Assembly (NCBI GenBank): GCA_934589705.1
Contig: CAKTOH010000002.1
Coordinates: 138,309 to 202,308, forward strand
Source of the DNA: an uncultured Oscillospiraceae bacterium
GTDB lineage: Bacteria > Bacillota > Clostridia > Oscillospirales > Oscillospiraceae
DNA length: 64,000 bases
Direction: 5' to 3'
The position numbers were made by a program, and so were the translations under genes. Under the pieces are notes generated by a model, which did not search any database, was not told where the DNA came from, and saw nothing but the letters and a program-made list of their open reading frames with translations. This document shows, piece by piece, positions 1-8,310 of the stretch (position 1 is the first letter of the stretch; each line of letters starts with the position of its first letter).

Positions 1-1
1 G

Positions 2-829
2 TTGGTAAATCACAAATATGAAATTGAGGATTTCCTCACAGGCAAGCAAATCAATATTCCCAAAGAAGAGCAGTTCTCCCATGAGCGCCCCTCCTGGGCC
101 ATCATTGCCCCGGATACATTTCAAAAAACCCAGGAAATCATGGAATCCCGGCGCACCAAATACGATTCAGGAGAGCCCTTCAAGGAAGCCAGATACAGTT
201 CCAAGCACATTTTCTCCACCCTTATCAAATGTGCGCACTGCGGACGATCCTTTACCAGAAAAAGCTATACCTATGTGAACACACGTGTGTATTGGCGGTG
301 TGTTACCAACGATCAATATACTGCGGAAAAATGCGACAACCGAACCTGTCTGGACGAACCGGAACTGCTGAGAGAACTTCGGGAATACTTTGCATCTCTG
401 ATTGGGGATAAAGATGCCTTCATCGTAAGTATCCTGACCGGCTTGGATAAGCAGCTTCCCGCTTCTCAAAATCCGGAGTATATCAAGAAGGAGATTGAAG
501 CAAGGCGAAAAAAGCTGCTGTCCAAAAAGGACCGCTATCAGGAAATGTACGCAAATGACATTTTGAGCTTAGCCGAGTTGAAGGAAAAAATCACTGGTAT
601 AGCCGAGGAACTGAAAGCTCTGGATCTGGATTGGGAGCAGCTTGCGCTGAATAAGAAAGTAACCAATAACGCAGAAGAAATCATCCGCCGCTATACCCTA
701 GAGATTGAACGCTTCCTTGAACTGGAAACCGTAACCAATGTGGATATGCGCCGTATCCTCGACCACATTTCCGTAGATCGGGAGGGGCACGTCCACGTTG
801 TCCTGAAGAAATTTGAGGACATTGTATAG
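2..829 (+). CDS. Large serine recombinase, C-terminal part (5' end outside window)
   Basis: This is the C-terminal portion of a large serine recombinase, the enzyme family that integrates and excises phage-like or conjugative elements. The visible 275 residues begin in the recombinase domain, followed by a zinc-ribbon whose cysteines sit at about residues 77, 80, 100 and 111 (KCAHCGRSF ... WRC ... KC). A charged, coiled-coil-like stretch (about 155-215) follows, typical of the DNA-binding arm of these enzymes. The catalytic N-terminal resolvase domain lies upstream of the window, so the apparent TTG at base 2 is only the window edge. The gene ends about 75 bp before a truncated cysteine-rich gene, which fits a recombinase sitting at the end of its own element. 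Family assignment is firm; the element type is inferred. Confidence 0.88.
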   Translation: MVNHKYEIEDFLTGKQINIPKEEQFSHERPSWAIIAPDTFQKTQEIMESRRTKYDSGEPFKEARYSSKHIFSTLIKCAHCGRSFTRKSYTYVNTRVYWRCVTNDQYTAEKCDNRTCLDEPELLRELREYFASLIGDKDAFIVSILTGLDKQLPASQNPEYIKKEIEARRKKLLSKKDRYQEMYANDILSLAELKEKITGIAEELKALDLDWEQLALNKKVTNNAEEIIRRYTLEIERFLELETVTNVDMRRILDHISVDREGHVHVVLKKFEDIV

Positions 830-904
830 CAGAACTTTTAATCTCATAAACATTAACTTTTTCCAGATTTTTCTACATTATTACAACTATTTTTACCTAC
901 CTAA
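830..904. other. Probable right end of an integrated element / att junction
   Basis: These 75 bases are AT-rich, unlike the GC-rich gene that follows, and separate the recombinase stop codon from an open frame with no start of its own. An in-frame stop at 902-904 immediately precedes that frame. The composition change and interrupted gene suggest that the recombination junction lies close to 890-915. The exact core cannot be set without the other end of the element or an empty site. Confidence 0.45.
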
Positions 905-1285
905 TTGGTGTCAACAATAGAGGTTCTGGATCCCATGGTGCTGGGCTCCAAGATCAAGGAGGTCTGCGACTGCGCCGGCGAAGCGGTGACCGTTCAGATT
1001 CCGGAGGCCATCCGAGCCGCCTTTGACGAGGAGCTGGTGCTCACCGGCGGCCAGCGGCGGCTGTTCGTCACCCTGGGGCAGTTCTCCATTGTCCGGCTGG
1101 AGCGGGACGCCCAGCTGGTGATCCCGGTGCTGGACTACTCCATCCCGGTGAAGGAATGCTGCGAGTCCGGCGGCTGCTGCACCGAGGATCCCTGCGAAAT
1201 GTTCAGCCGGATCCCCTTCCCTGCTAAGCAGTTCTCCCCGGACAACTGCGACGGGTGTCCGGGCGACGGCTGCAACTGCGGCTGA
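905..1285 (+). pseudogene. Cysteine-rich hypothetical protein, 5'-truncated at element junction
   Basis: I do not recognise this family. The frame is open for 126 residues from a stop at 902-904. Its first possible start is TTG at 905 (GTG at 908, ATG at 938), and none has a convincing Shine-Dalgarno sequence. Codon use is GC-rich like the core genes downstream, unlike the AT-rich element upstream. The N-terminal three quarters look like a compact beta-rich domain (TVQIPEAIRAAFDEEL, LFVTLGQFSIVRLERD). The tail is very cysteine-rich (CCESGGCC, CDGCPGDGCNCG), suggesting metal binding or disulfides. The simplest reading is that the serine-recombinase element inserted into the 5' part of this gene, leaving this 3' portion. 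Re-initiation at Met12 could still give a near-complete product. A strong bidirectional hairpin follows the stop. Confidence 0.55.
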
Positions 1286-1300
1286 TTTCCGATACGTCGA

Positions 1301-1328
1301 AGGGGCTGGCGCATCTGCGTCAGCCCCT
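1301..1328. terminator. Bidirectional terminator hairpin
   Basis: A near-perfect 13-bp stem (AGGGGCTGGCGCA with TGCGTCAGCCCCT) lies between the converging cysteine-rich gene and the solute-binding protein gene. It is the only structure in the gap and probably ends transcription from both sides. Confidence 0.75.
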
Positions 1329-1333
1329 CAAGT

Positions 1334-2602
1334 TTATTCGACTGCGCTCAGGAAGTCCCGGGCGGCGGTCTCCGGGGAATCGTACTTCCCATTCATGTAG
1401 GCCCGGGTAACGCTGTACCACTTGGCCGTGATCTCCGGGGTGATGATGCCGGTGTTGACGACCCGGCCGGCCAGTGCCTCCGAAGACTCTACGTTCCGGT
1501 AAATGTCCGCCTGGACGGTATCCGCCGCCACCGAGGGCACGCCCTTTACCTTGCCCATGGTGTCGATCTCCTTCCCGGTGGCCAGGAACCGGAGAAACTC
1601 CATAGCATACTCAGGATTGGCCGCGTCCCGGTTCACCGCAAAGCCGAACCAGGGCTCCTGGTAAACGTAGTGTCCCCCTTCGCCGAAGGGCACATACACG
1701 AAGCTGTACGCGAAGGGCGATGTCTGGAAGGTCTGGGACTTGCTTTCCCGCTTCTTCATGCCGCTGACCTTCTCGCTGTCACAGATCCAGAAGGGGGTCT
1801 TCCCCTCGAAAAAGCTCAGAATGGCCCCGTCATAGTTGTCCTCAGGCAGGGATGCGTTCACTTCCTCGTCGGTGTAGCCGTTGTCCCGGATGATATCCAG
1901 AAACCCGAACACCGAAGCCAGCCGATCAACGGCCATCTGGCCGCCGGCTCTGGCACTTTCCAGAAACTCCATATCCGTACACAGGGCGGCGTTCAGTCCG
2001 CTCCGGGTCAGCTCGGCGTAAACCTTATTGGCAGGCCCCTGGATGGGGGTATAGCCCTTTTCCTTCAGGGTAGCCAGAACAGCAAGGAATTCCTGGGTAT
2101 TCGTCGGAACGCTCAGGCCTTCCTTCTCCAGCAGGGTGTTGTTGACCACCATGCCGGTAACCAGCTGAGCCATTGGAATGGCTCTGAGAACCCCGTCAAT
2201 GTTGTAGGTCTTCAGCATCTGCTCGTCGATGGCACTCACGTCCAGACGCGTCAGATCCCGGCACCGGGCAGGCAGCGTGGCATTTCTGGCGTTCATAAAT
2301 TCCGCGCTGACCATCATAATATCCACCCCGGGATTCAGATCCAGATAGGCCTCCAGATCCCTTCCGCCCACCTGCCCGTAGGAGAAGGTGACGTTGGGAT
2401 AGTACCGGTTGAAGTCGTTGGTCACCTGATCCAGAGCCTCGAAGTTCCCGAAAAAGCCCAGAACACGCAGTTGAACGGACGCACAGGTATCCAGGCCGGG
2501 CTTAAAATCCCCCTTGCCGCTTTCCTGCTTCCCGGCACAGCCGGACAGCAGCACCGCCGCCAGCACCGCCGCCAGAAGGCGATAGGCTCTCCGCTTTTTC
2601 AT
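1334..2602 (-). CDS. Extracellular solute-binding lipoprotein (ABC family 1 type)
   Basis: This 422-residue lipoprotein has a signal peptide ending in the lipobox LLSGC, so it should be anchored on the outer face of the membrane through Cys22. The body resembles family 1 (sugar-type) solute-binding proteins: an early NDFNRYYPNVTFSY segment, a two-lobe length, and a C-terminal region with PWFGFAVNRDAANPEYAMEF. No ABC permease or ATPase gene is adjacent. Instead its start lies 23 bp after the stop of a hybrid histidine kinase on the same strand, so the two are very likely co-transcribed. This suggests a binding protein that presents a ligand to the kinase, or one that serves transporters encoded elsewhere. 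The ligand cannot be predicted. Confidence 0.85.
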   Translation of the reverse strand: MKKRRAYRLLAAVLAAVLLSGCAGKQESGKGDFKPGLDTCASVQLRVLGFFGNFEALDQVTNDFNRYYPNVTFSYGQVGGRDLEAYLDLNPGVDIMMVSAEFMNARNATLPARCRDLTRLDVSAIDEQMLKTYNIDGVLRAIPMAQLVTGMVVNNTLLEKEGLSVPTNTQEFLAVLATLKEKGYTPIQGPANKVYAELTRSGLNAALCTDMEFLESARAGGQMAVDRLASVFGFLDIIRDNGYTDEEVNASLPEDNYDGAILSFFEGKTPFWICDSEKVSGMKKRESKSQTFQTSPFAYSFVYVPFGEGGHYVYQEPWFGFAVNRDAANPEYAMEFLRFLATGKEIDTMGKVKGVPSVAADTVQADIYRNVESSEALAGRVVNTGIITPEITAKWYSVTRAYMNGKYDSPETAARDFLSAVE

Positions 2603-2625
2603 ATAAAATCCCCCCTATTTTCGTT

Positions 2626-4806
2626 TTACAGGGTATGATTCTTGATCTTTTGCAGATATTGCCGCAGCTTGCTCACATCCACGGGCTTGGCAATGTGTCC
2701 GTTCATGCCGCTGGCAAGACAGGCCTGCACATCCTCGGCAAAGGCATCCGCCGTCATGGCGACGATGGGAACAGTGCCGTTCTTCCCGGCAGGCAGAGCC
2801 CGAATGCGCCGGGCAGCCTCCAGGCCGGTCATCTCCGGCATCTGCACATCCATCAGGATGGCGTCATAGGTACCGGGCAGCGCGTTGGAGATCACGTCCA
2901 GACAAATCCGGCCGTTCTCTGCCCGCTCGCAGGTATCGCCGCACTCGGCCAGAAGAATCTGAATGATCTCCCAGTTCATGTCGTTGTCCTCGGCCACCAG
3001 CAGGCGCAGACCGCTCACGTCCGCTTCCTGGCTTCCCGTCTCGCCGGTTCGGGTATCCGCCTGCCGGACAATGGGCAGGGACAGCTCCACCGTGAAGGTG
3101 GTTCCCTTGTTCACCTGGCTTTCGCAGTCGATGGTGCCATCCATCAGCTCTACCATCTGCCGGACAATGGACAGTCCCAGGCCGGAGCCCTGGGTCCGGT
3201 TGACCTGAGTGCTCACCTCCCGGGCAAAGGACTGGTACATATGCTTCTGAAACTCCGGGCTCATGCCAATGCCTGTGTCCGAAACCCGGAAGGTCAGGCG
3301 TACCCGGTTTTCGTCCAGCTGCTCTTCCCGGAAGGACATATGGATGCTGCCGCCGGGCGGGGTATATTTGACGGCATTGGACAGCAGATTGATGTAAATC
3401 TGATTCAGCCGGATGGCATCGGCGCTGACCTGGGGACAGGCAAACTCCGGCACGTCATAGGTAAATTTCTGCTCCTTGTCCCGGGCTTGGGGGGTGATGA
3501 TCTCCAGAAGCCCGGAAACCAGCTCCGGCAGGGAGATATCCGTGGGGGTCAGCACAAATTTCCCGCTCTCGATTTTCGAAATATCCAGAACATCGTTGAT
3601 AAGGGTCAGCAGCTGGCGGCCGGCATTGGCGGCCTTATTCAGGCACTGGGCAGCGTACTCCGGGTCATCCAGATTCCGCTGGGCAATGGCCGTCATGCTC
3701 AGCACCGCGTTCATGGGCGTGCGGATGTCGTGGGACATGGCGGACAGGAAATTGGTCTTTGCCTCGCTGGCCTGTCTTGCCAGCCGGGCCGTCTCCCGCA
3801 GCTGCCGGTTGACCCACAGCAGATGCCAGCCGTCCAGAAGCACCAGCACCGTCAGGCTGCCGCAGATGACCAGCACCAGAACCCAGGCACTGTCCTCGGT
3901 CACCAGCTCCGCCTCGGGAAGGAAGCCCACGATATCCAGCATGGAGTCTTCGCCAAAGGAAGAAAAATACCAAAAGCAGTTCTCGCCCCGGAAGTTTTTG
4001 TAATGCAGAGCGCCCAGCTCGCTCCCGTTCAGCTCCTCGGCAAAGTCGTACATCTTATTATAGTTATCCTGGAAATTATAGGCACGGATGTAATTCAGGA
4101 AATTCTCGGATCGCATGGAGGGCGACTGCACCACATATTCCCCCGATCGGGTGATGATGCCCACCTCCGCCGACTGGTACTCTGCCGGGAATACCCAGCT
4201 TTTTTGCAGGGAGTCCGTAGGGATGGCCCGCAGAAGCAGATAGTCTTTGGTGCCGTTCTCCGTCCGGAGGGTCACACGGGCACCTACGCTCACCGCGTTG
4301 GACAGGTTCTCCGAAAGCCGGTATTTGCCCACTACGCTGAATTGAGCCGCGGTGCCGTCGAAAATCTCCCGCATACTGCCGTTCAAGCGCCGCGCATAGT
4401 CGGAGGCATTGTCGGAAAACTTGCCGTAGGTGTCGATCTCCTCCTGCCCCGCCGGATAGTAGGCCGACCAGGCCCGCAGGGTATCCAGATCCACAATGTG
4501 GGCGTAGCGGTTGGGGTTGGTATTGAGCTGCCGCAGAAATTCCAACGCCTGGGGCAGATCCATCTGGTTTTTTGTAATGTAAGCACTCCAGTTTTCCACA
4601 TAGCCCCGCTCACCGTCCAGATAATTCTGGGCAACGGACTTCATGGATTCCACCGTGGCGATGAACTCGTCCCGCTTGTTATTCATCTGCTCCTGGTGGA
4701 GCCGGCTGGCGCAGACCACAGACACCGCCACCGTGAACAGGATCACCAGCAGATTGCAGAGCACCAGCGTGATTTTTCTCTTTCTTCCCATAAAATCGCT
4801 GTGCAA
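2626..4806 (-). CDS. Hybrid sensor histidine kinase with C-terminal receiver
   Basis: This 726-residue membrane kinase senses an extracellular signal and starts a phosphorelay. A first membrane segment (about 12-33) is followed by a roughly 270-residue extracytoplasmic sensor region and a second membrane segment (about 306-326). The HisKA H-box [12 protein letters not shown] places the phospho-accepting His at about 359. The ATPase domain has an N-box ([10 protein letters not shown], about 473-482), a G1 box (SDTGIGM, about 509-515) and a G2 box (GSGLGLSIV, about 540-548). A receiver domain follows with acidic residues in AEDND, the acceptor Asp in ILMDVQMP (about 653) and the conserved Lys at about 707. 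No HPt domain or DNA-binding output is fused, so a partner elsewhere must complete the relay. The solute-binding lipoprotein gene follows in the same operon. Domain calls are firm; the signal is unknown. Confidence 0.93.
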   Translation of the reverse strand: MHSDFMGRKRKITLVLCNLLVILFTVAVSVVCASRLHQEQMNNKRDEFIATVESMKSVAQNYLDGERGYVENWSAYITKNQMDLPQALEFLRQLNTNPNRYAHIVDLDTLRAWSAYYPAGQEEIDTYGKFSDNASDYARRLNGSMREIFDGTAAQFSVVGKYRLSENLSNAVSVGARVTLRTENGTKDYLLLRAIPTDSLQKSWVFPAEYQSAEVGIITRSGEYVVQSPSMRSENFLNYIRAYNFQDNYNKMYDFAEELNGSELGALHYKNFRGENCFWYFSSFGEDSMLDIVGFLPEAELVTEDSAWVLVLVICGSLTVLVLLDGWHLLWVNRQLRETARLARQASEAKTNFLSAMSHDIRTPMNAVLSMTAIAQRNLDDPEYAAQCLNKAANAGRQLLTLINDVLDISKIESGKFVLTPTDISLPELVSGLLEIITPQARDKEQKFTYDVPEFACPQVSADAIRLNQIYINLLSNAVKYTPPGGSIHMSFREEQLDENRVRLTFRVSDTGIGMSPEFQKHMYQSFAREVSTQVNRTQGSGLGLSIVRQMVELMDGTIDCESQVNKGTTFTVELSLPIVRQADTRTGETGSQEADVSGLRLLVAEDNDMNWEIIQILLAECGDTCERAENGRICLDVISNALPGTYDAILMDVQMPEMTGLEAARRIRALPAGKNGTVPIVAMTADAFAEDVQACLASGMNGHIAKPVDVSKLRQYLQKIKNHTL

Positions 4807-4920
4807 TCCTCTTCACCTCCGGTTTCGGCCTGCCGAAAATATAACAGGGCCTTTCACATGATGTTCATTATAGCAGGAATTCTTTTCTTTGTCCACCGGG
4901 GGACGGTTTTTTCCCCTTTT

Positions 4921-5081
4921 GGAACCTCTGAATAAATCGTCTGCGGCTGGATAGCGGATCTTTTTCTCTATCCGTGCAGCTTCAAAAGTGGGCAATACAC
5001 AAAGTATTCCTCCACTTTTGAACCCTTCGGCTAGCGAAAAATCTCTCGCTCCCAGCTCTTGCCGATTTAATCAGAGGTTCC
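4921..5081. repeat. 161-bp structured repeat, copy 1
   Basis: This element has imperfect 19-bp inverted ends (GGAACCTCTGA.TAAATCG against its reverse complement with one mismatch). Inside are three further hairpins: a GGATAG/CTATCC stem closed by CTGC/GCAG, a long CAAAAGTGG/CCACTTTTG stem with an inner AATAC/GTATT stem, and an AGCGA/TCGCT stem. The fold would be a four-way junction. A second copy at 56270-56430 has exactly the same length and 11 substitutions by hand alignment, including a compensatory C-G to G-C swap at positions 5 and 157 of the closing stem. On the plus strand the last stem is followed by six T residues. It encodes no protein. Confidence 0.9.
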
Positions 5082-5085
5082 TTTT

Positions 5086-5637
5086 TTATTCGATCAAAGA
5101 AATTCCGCGGCGTAAGGTATCTTCGTCAATGGCGCCGGTGGCGTAGGTAATGGCGTGACCCTGTCCGTCGATGAAGTAGGTGCTGGGCAGTGCGTTGACC
5201 CCATAGGCCCGGGCAGCGCTGAATTCGGTGTCATAGAACACCGGCAGGGTGTAGCCCGTCTTTTCGAGGAACGCATCCGCCTTTTCCCGGGTTTCCTGCA
5301 TTCCGTCGGTCATGTTCACCATCAGAAACTGGACGTTCTCCCCCATTTCATTGAAAACCCGCTGAAAATCCGGCAGCTCCTGTTTGCAGGGGCCGCACCA
5401 GCTGGCCCAGAAATTCAGCACCACCGGCTTTCCCAGGTAGTCCGAGAGCTTCACCGGATTTCCGTTTCCGTCGTACACCGTAAAATCCGGGGCGGTCACA
5501 TAGTCGCCGGTGGTCTCCTGCGCCAGCTGCTCCGGTGCCGGCTGGTTCCCCCGCAGGCGGCCATAGAGCACCGAGGCCCCGGCCAGAAGTCCCGCCAGCA
5601 AAACCGCCGCAAGCAGCCAAGTCCATTTCCGCTTCAT
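5086..5637 (-). CDS. TlpA-like membrane-anchored thiol-disulfide oxidoreductase
   Basis: This 183-residue protein is a thioredoxin-fold reductase facing the outside of the cell. It has an N-terminal membrane anchor (WLLAAVLLAGLLAGASVLYG, about 6-25), then a TlpA/ResA-type fold with the redox-active WCGPC motif at about 80-84 and the cis-proline region in NALPSTYFID. Its start codon overlaps the stop of ccdA (ATGA), so both are translated from one message. CcdA would pass electrons across the membrane and this protein would use them to reduce disulfides in exported proteins. A cytochrome c maturation role is less likely because no cytochrome genes are nearby. Confidence 0.9.
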   Translation of the reverse strand: MKRKWTWLLAAVLLAGLLAGASVLYGRLRGNQPAPEQLAQETTGDYVTAPDFTVYDGNGNPVKLSDYLGKPVVLNFWASWCGPCKQELPDFQRVFNEMGENVQFLMVNMTDGMQETREKADAFLEKTGYTLPVFYDTEFSAARAYGVNALPSTYFIDGQGHAITYATGAIDEDTLRRGISLIE

Positions 5638-6311
5638 CCAATCCCTCCCGATTGCAGCAGTCCCAGCAAACGGCCCAGGGTTCCCGTGGCCATCATCACG
5701 CCCACAAGGATCAGAAAGCAGCCGCTGAGACAGTTAATGATTCGATAATGCCGTTTGACCCAGTCAAAGGCGGTTTTCAGTCCATCGATGAGCACCGCGC
5801 TGACTAAGAACGGGATGCCAAGCCCTAAGGAATAGGCCAGGAGCATTCCCATGCCCTCCAGCGCATGGCCCCGCTGGGAGGCAAGCAAAAGTGCCGAGCC
5901 CAGGAAAGCGCCTACGCAGGGTGTCCAGCCCAGGGAGAATACCACGCCGAACAGAAAGGCCGAGAAAACCGACAGTCTGGGGGTATCCAGCATCCGGCTG
6001 CCCCCCTGGAACAGATTCCAGCGGAACAGGCCCAGATAGTTCAGGCCGAAAACGATCACCACAATGCCGCTGAGCAGCTCCAGAGGCCGCCGATAGGCGG
6101 TGAGCAGCCCGCCGATGGTACCGGCCAGGGCTCCCATGGCCATGAACACGGCGGTGAACCCCGCCACAAAGCCCAGGCCGCAGCCCAAAGTTCTTCCGGT
6201 GCTCCGCTCTCCCCCACCGGCAAAATAGGACACGTAGATGGGCAGCATGGGCAGCAGGCACGGCGACAGGAAGGTGACGACTCCTTCCAGAAAGGAAATC
6301 AAATACTGCAT
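5634..6311 (-). CDS. ccdA: CcdA-type transmembrane electron carrier
   Basis: This 225-residue polytopic protein carries reducing equivalents from cytoplasmic thioredoxin to thiol enzymes outside the membrane. Six or so membrane segments are visible, with the family signatures FLSPCLLPMLPIY near the N-terminus and LGWTPCVGAFLG in the middle, each supplying one redox Cys. I chose the ATG at 6311 rather than the upstream TTG at 6329 because GAGG sits five bases before it. The gene overlaps tlpA by four bases, giving a transport/acceptor pair. The cytoplasmic donor could be the thioredoxin at 34336. Confidence 0.92.
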   Translation of the reverse strand: MQYLISFLEGVVTFLSPCLLPMLPIYVSYFAGGGERSTGRTLGCGLGFVAGFTAVFMAMGALAGTIGGLLTAYRRPLELLSGIVVIVFGLNYLGLFRWNLFQGGSRMLDTPRLSVFSAFLFGVVFSLGWTPCVGAFLGSALLLASQRGHALEGMGMLLAYSLGLGIPFLVSAVLIDGLKTAFDWVKRHYRIINCLSGCFLILVGVMMATGTLGRLLGLLQSGGIG

Positions 6312-6570
6312 AATGACCTCGCTTTGCAAATTTTCCGTTTTTCAGGCAGTCCGCGCGTCCGCAGGCGGGTCTGCCCTCACAGGGAATTATACCACAAATT
6401 CCCATATTTTCCAGGGTGCTTTTTCCTTTTTTCCGTCAAAGATGTTCGTCCTTAGTATGCCCGGATTTCCCGGGAATCTCCAGGCTGCATCGTGATTTCC
6501 GCCGGTTTTGCGCCGCAAGTATTCGAAAAGCCTTCGAGTCCGATTCGCAAATATACATCCTGCGGCGTAT

Positions 6571-6608
6571 AAAAATCTCCCGGTAACGGAAGTGAAATTA
6601 CCGGGAGA
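6571..6608 (-). terminator. Second terminator downstream of tRNA-Arg
   Basis: An 11-bp perfect stem TCTCCCGGTAA/TTACCGGGAGA is followed on the minus strand by five T residues. It lies directly after the first tRNA terminator, so the tRNA has two in tandem, separating it from ccdA-tlpA. Confidence 0.7.
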
Positions 6609-6617
6609 AGGAGGAAC

Positions 6618-6656
6618 AAAAAAACGCTGCAAACCCCGAAAAAAGGCTTGCAGCGG
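6618..6656 (-). terminator. tRNA-Arg terminator
   Basis: On the minus strand the stem CGCTGCAA...TTTGCAGCG is followed by seven T residues, eight bases beyond the CCA end of the tRNA. Confidence 0.8.
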
Positions 6657-6663
6657 TGCTTTC

Positions 6664-6740
6664 TGGCGTCCCAGAGAGGATTTGAACCTCCGACCCCACG
6701 CTTAGGAGGCGTGTGCTCTATCCAGCTGAGCTACTGGGAC
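6664..6740 (-). tRNA. tRNA-Arg (CCT)
   Basis: The 77-base cloverleaf has the acceptor stem GTCCCAG/CTGGGAC, an anticodon stem CACGC/GCGTG around the loop CTCCTAA (anticodon CCT, reading AGG), a TTCAAAT T-loop and an encoded CCA end. Confidence 0.96.
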
Positions 6741-6815
6741 TTATGTCTTTGACCCGACTATTTTACCCGAGAGACGGGGGAATGTCAAGCAAAAACAGTA
6801 CGTTTTCTCCGGGCG

Positions 6816-6861
6816 ACCTCATCCGCCCTCCGGGCACCTTCCCCTCTCAGGGGAAGGCTTT
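6816..6861. repeat. Short CTCATCC/CTTCCCC hairpin repeat
   Basis: One of at least five copies in this window of a short palindromic repeat: CTCATCC, a small variable hairpin, then CACCTTCCCC and its complement GGGGAAGG. Other copies are near 19249, 21612, 21756 and 30106. Here it immediately follows the stop of the deacetylase gene and may act as its terminator. Confidence 0.65.
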
Positions 6862-8310
6862 TTAGTTGTTCAAATCATGGTGGAAGGCCGGGCTGGACAT
6901 ATCCAGAGCCAGGAACCGGTAGCCGTTCTGGGTTCCGAATTTCAGGATGGTCTCCACCGCGTCCACGCTGTAGCGGTGGATATCGTGCTGAAGCACCAGA
7001 GATACGGGCTGCTCCTGAATGCCCTGGATCACGTTCCGCGCTACCTGGGCGGTGTCCGTAGTGGAGCCGGCATCGCCGGAGTAGACGTTCCAGTCGAAAT
7101 ACTGGAAGCCCGCCGCCTGGACAGCGCCGGTCAGGTAGGTCATGATTCCCACGCAGGTACGGCGGCTGACCTCGTTGGAGCTGCCCCCGGGAAAGCGCAT
7201 GAGCCAGGACTGAACGCCGGTATTGTCGTAAATGGCTTTCTGAGTGGCCCAAAGGTCATCGAAATAGGCATCGGGATCGGCATAGACCTGGGCGTAATTG
7301 TGGGTGATGGAATGGGAGCCGATGCTGTGACCCCGGCGGACAATCTCCCGCATGGTTTCCCCGTCTTTGGTACCGATGACAAAGAAGGTAGCCTTGGCAT
7401 TGTACTTGTCCAGCACGTCCAGAAGCCGAGGGGTGTAGGCACTGGGGCCGTCGTCAAAGGTCAGGTAAATCACCTTTCCCTCAGGATACACCGTGTCCGG
7501 GGGCTGGTGGGCGGCCACCTCCACGCTCCTTATGACCTGCGTCTCGTTGCCCCGGGAGTCGGAAACGGTATAGGTGATGGGATACACGCCCAGATTGCGC
7601 CAGTCCACTTCTCCGGACACCGCCACCTGGGCGGTCAGGTCGCCGTCGTCGTTGTCCAGAGCGGAGAAGCCCGGCTCAGAATAGGGTCTTCCCAGGTATA
7701 TGCGGTAGTTTTCCCCGCCGGACAGGGTGATTTCCGGCGGAATGGAGTCCCAGTAGGGAATTTTTCGCTCTGCCTCGGCGGGATTTCCCGAAGAATCCAC
7801 CACGGCATAGGTTACAAGCTCCGGGGTTTCCTGCCGGATGACCTTGTCCGTAATATCCCCGTCGTAATTGTCCCAGGCCTGAAAGCCCGCCTCGGTATAG
7901 GGGGCATCCTCGGTAAGGGTTTCCGGGTCATCCGGAGTCAGGGTGATCACCGGCGGCTGAGTATCCACCACCTGCACCCGGCGGGTCACTTCCCCGGAAG
8001 CAAACAGAGAACTGGCGCAATAGGTGATTTTATAGCAGCCCAGTTTGTCCTCAACCAAGTCAGAACGGGTATCATAGCGAATGTCTCCGGGAACAAATCC
8101 CTTTCGGAAAAAACGGCTTCCCCGGACAAGGGCAGTGACTCCGGGCTCCTGATAGTGCTCCCCGTATTCCAAGGTAGTCTTCGGCTCCCCTGCCAGGGTC
8201 ATTTCCATGGAGAACCGGTTGAACCGGAACAAAAGGAACCAGGCTGCCAAGGCCAGAACCAGCGCCAGACCCAGAATCCAAAGTCCCAGCAGCCACTTAT
8301 TCTTTTTCAT
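6862..8310 (-). CDS. Membrane-anchored polysaccharide deacetylase with Ig-like repeats
   Basis: This 482-residue protein probably deacetylates a cell-wall or extracellular polysaccharide. An N-terminal anchor (LLGLWILGLALVLALAAWF) is followed by three bacterial Ig-like modules of DUF5011 type, recognisable from repeated EPG, DNYDGDIT/DNDDGDLT and ITYTVSDSRGN motifs. The NodB domain starts at about residue 280: TFDDGPS (motif 1, Asp base and metal Asp), SHSITH (motif 2, metal histidines), RFPGGSS (motif 3), then FDWN and LVLQHD. All catalytic motifs are present. I placed the start at the ATG that overlaps the pyridoxamine kinase stop, preceded by GGAAGGGAAG. The pairing with two small-molecule kinases in one operon is unexplained. 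Confidence 0.93.
   Translation of the reverse strand: MKKNKWLLGLWILGLALVLALAAWFLLFRFNRFSMEMTLAGEPKTTLEYGEHYQEPGVTALVRGSRFFRKGFVPGDIRYDTRSDLVEDKLGCYKITYCASSLFASGEVTRRVQVVDTQPPVITLTPDDPETLTEDAPYTEAGFQAWDNYDGDITDKVIRQETPELVTYAVVDSSGNPAEAERKIPYWDSIPPEITLSGGENYRIYLGRPYSEPGFSALDNDDGDLTAQVAVSGEVDWRNLGVYPITYTVSDSRGNETQVIRSVEVAAHQPPDTVYPEGKVIYLTFDDGPSAYTPRLLDVLDKYNAKATFFVIGTKDGETMREIVRRGHSIGSHSITHNYAQVYADPDAYFDDLWATQKAIYDNTGVQSWLMRFPGGSSNEVSRRTCVGIMTYLTGAVQAAGFQYFDWNVYSGDAGSTTDTAQVARNVIQGIQEQPVSLVLQHDIHRYSVDAVETILKFGTQNGYRFLALDMSSPAFHHDLNN

Noticed and set aside
4807..4920. Terminator function for the 161-bp repeat after tlpA
   Set aside because: On the tlpA strand the closing stem is not followed by a T run; the six T residues are on the opposite side, so it does not fit as the tlpA terminator.
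2635..4935. A 766-codon open frame antisense to the histidine kinase (and similar long antisense frames, e.g. 45001-47028 and 11-14 kb)
   Set aside because: They mirror well-supported genes; GC-rich third positions leave few stops on the other strand. No ribosome sites or recognisable domains.
6508..6705. Short open frame across the tRNA-Arg region on the plus strand
   Set aside because: It runs through the tRNA and both its terminators in antisense; not a gene.
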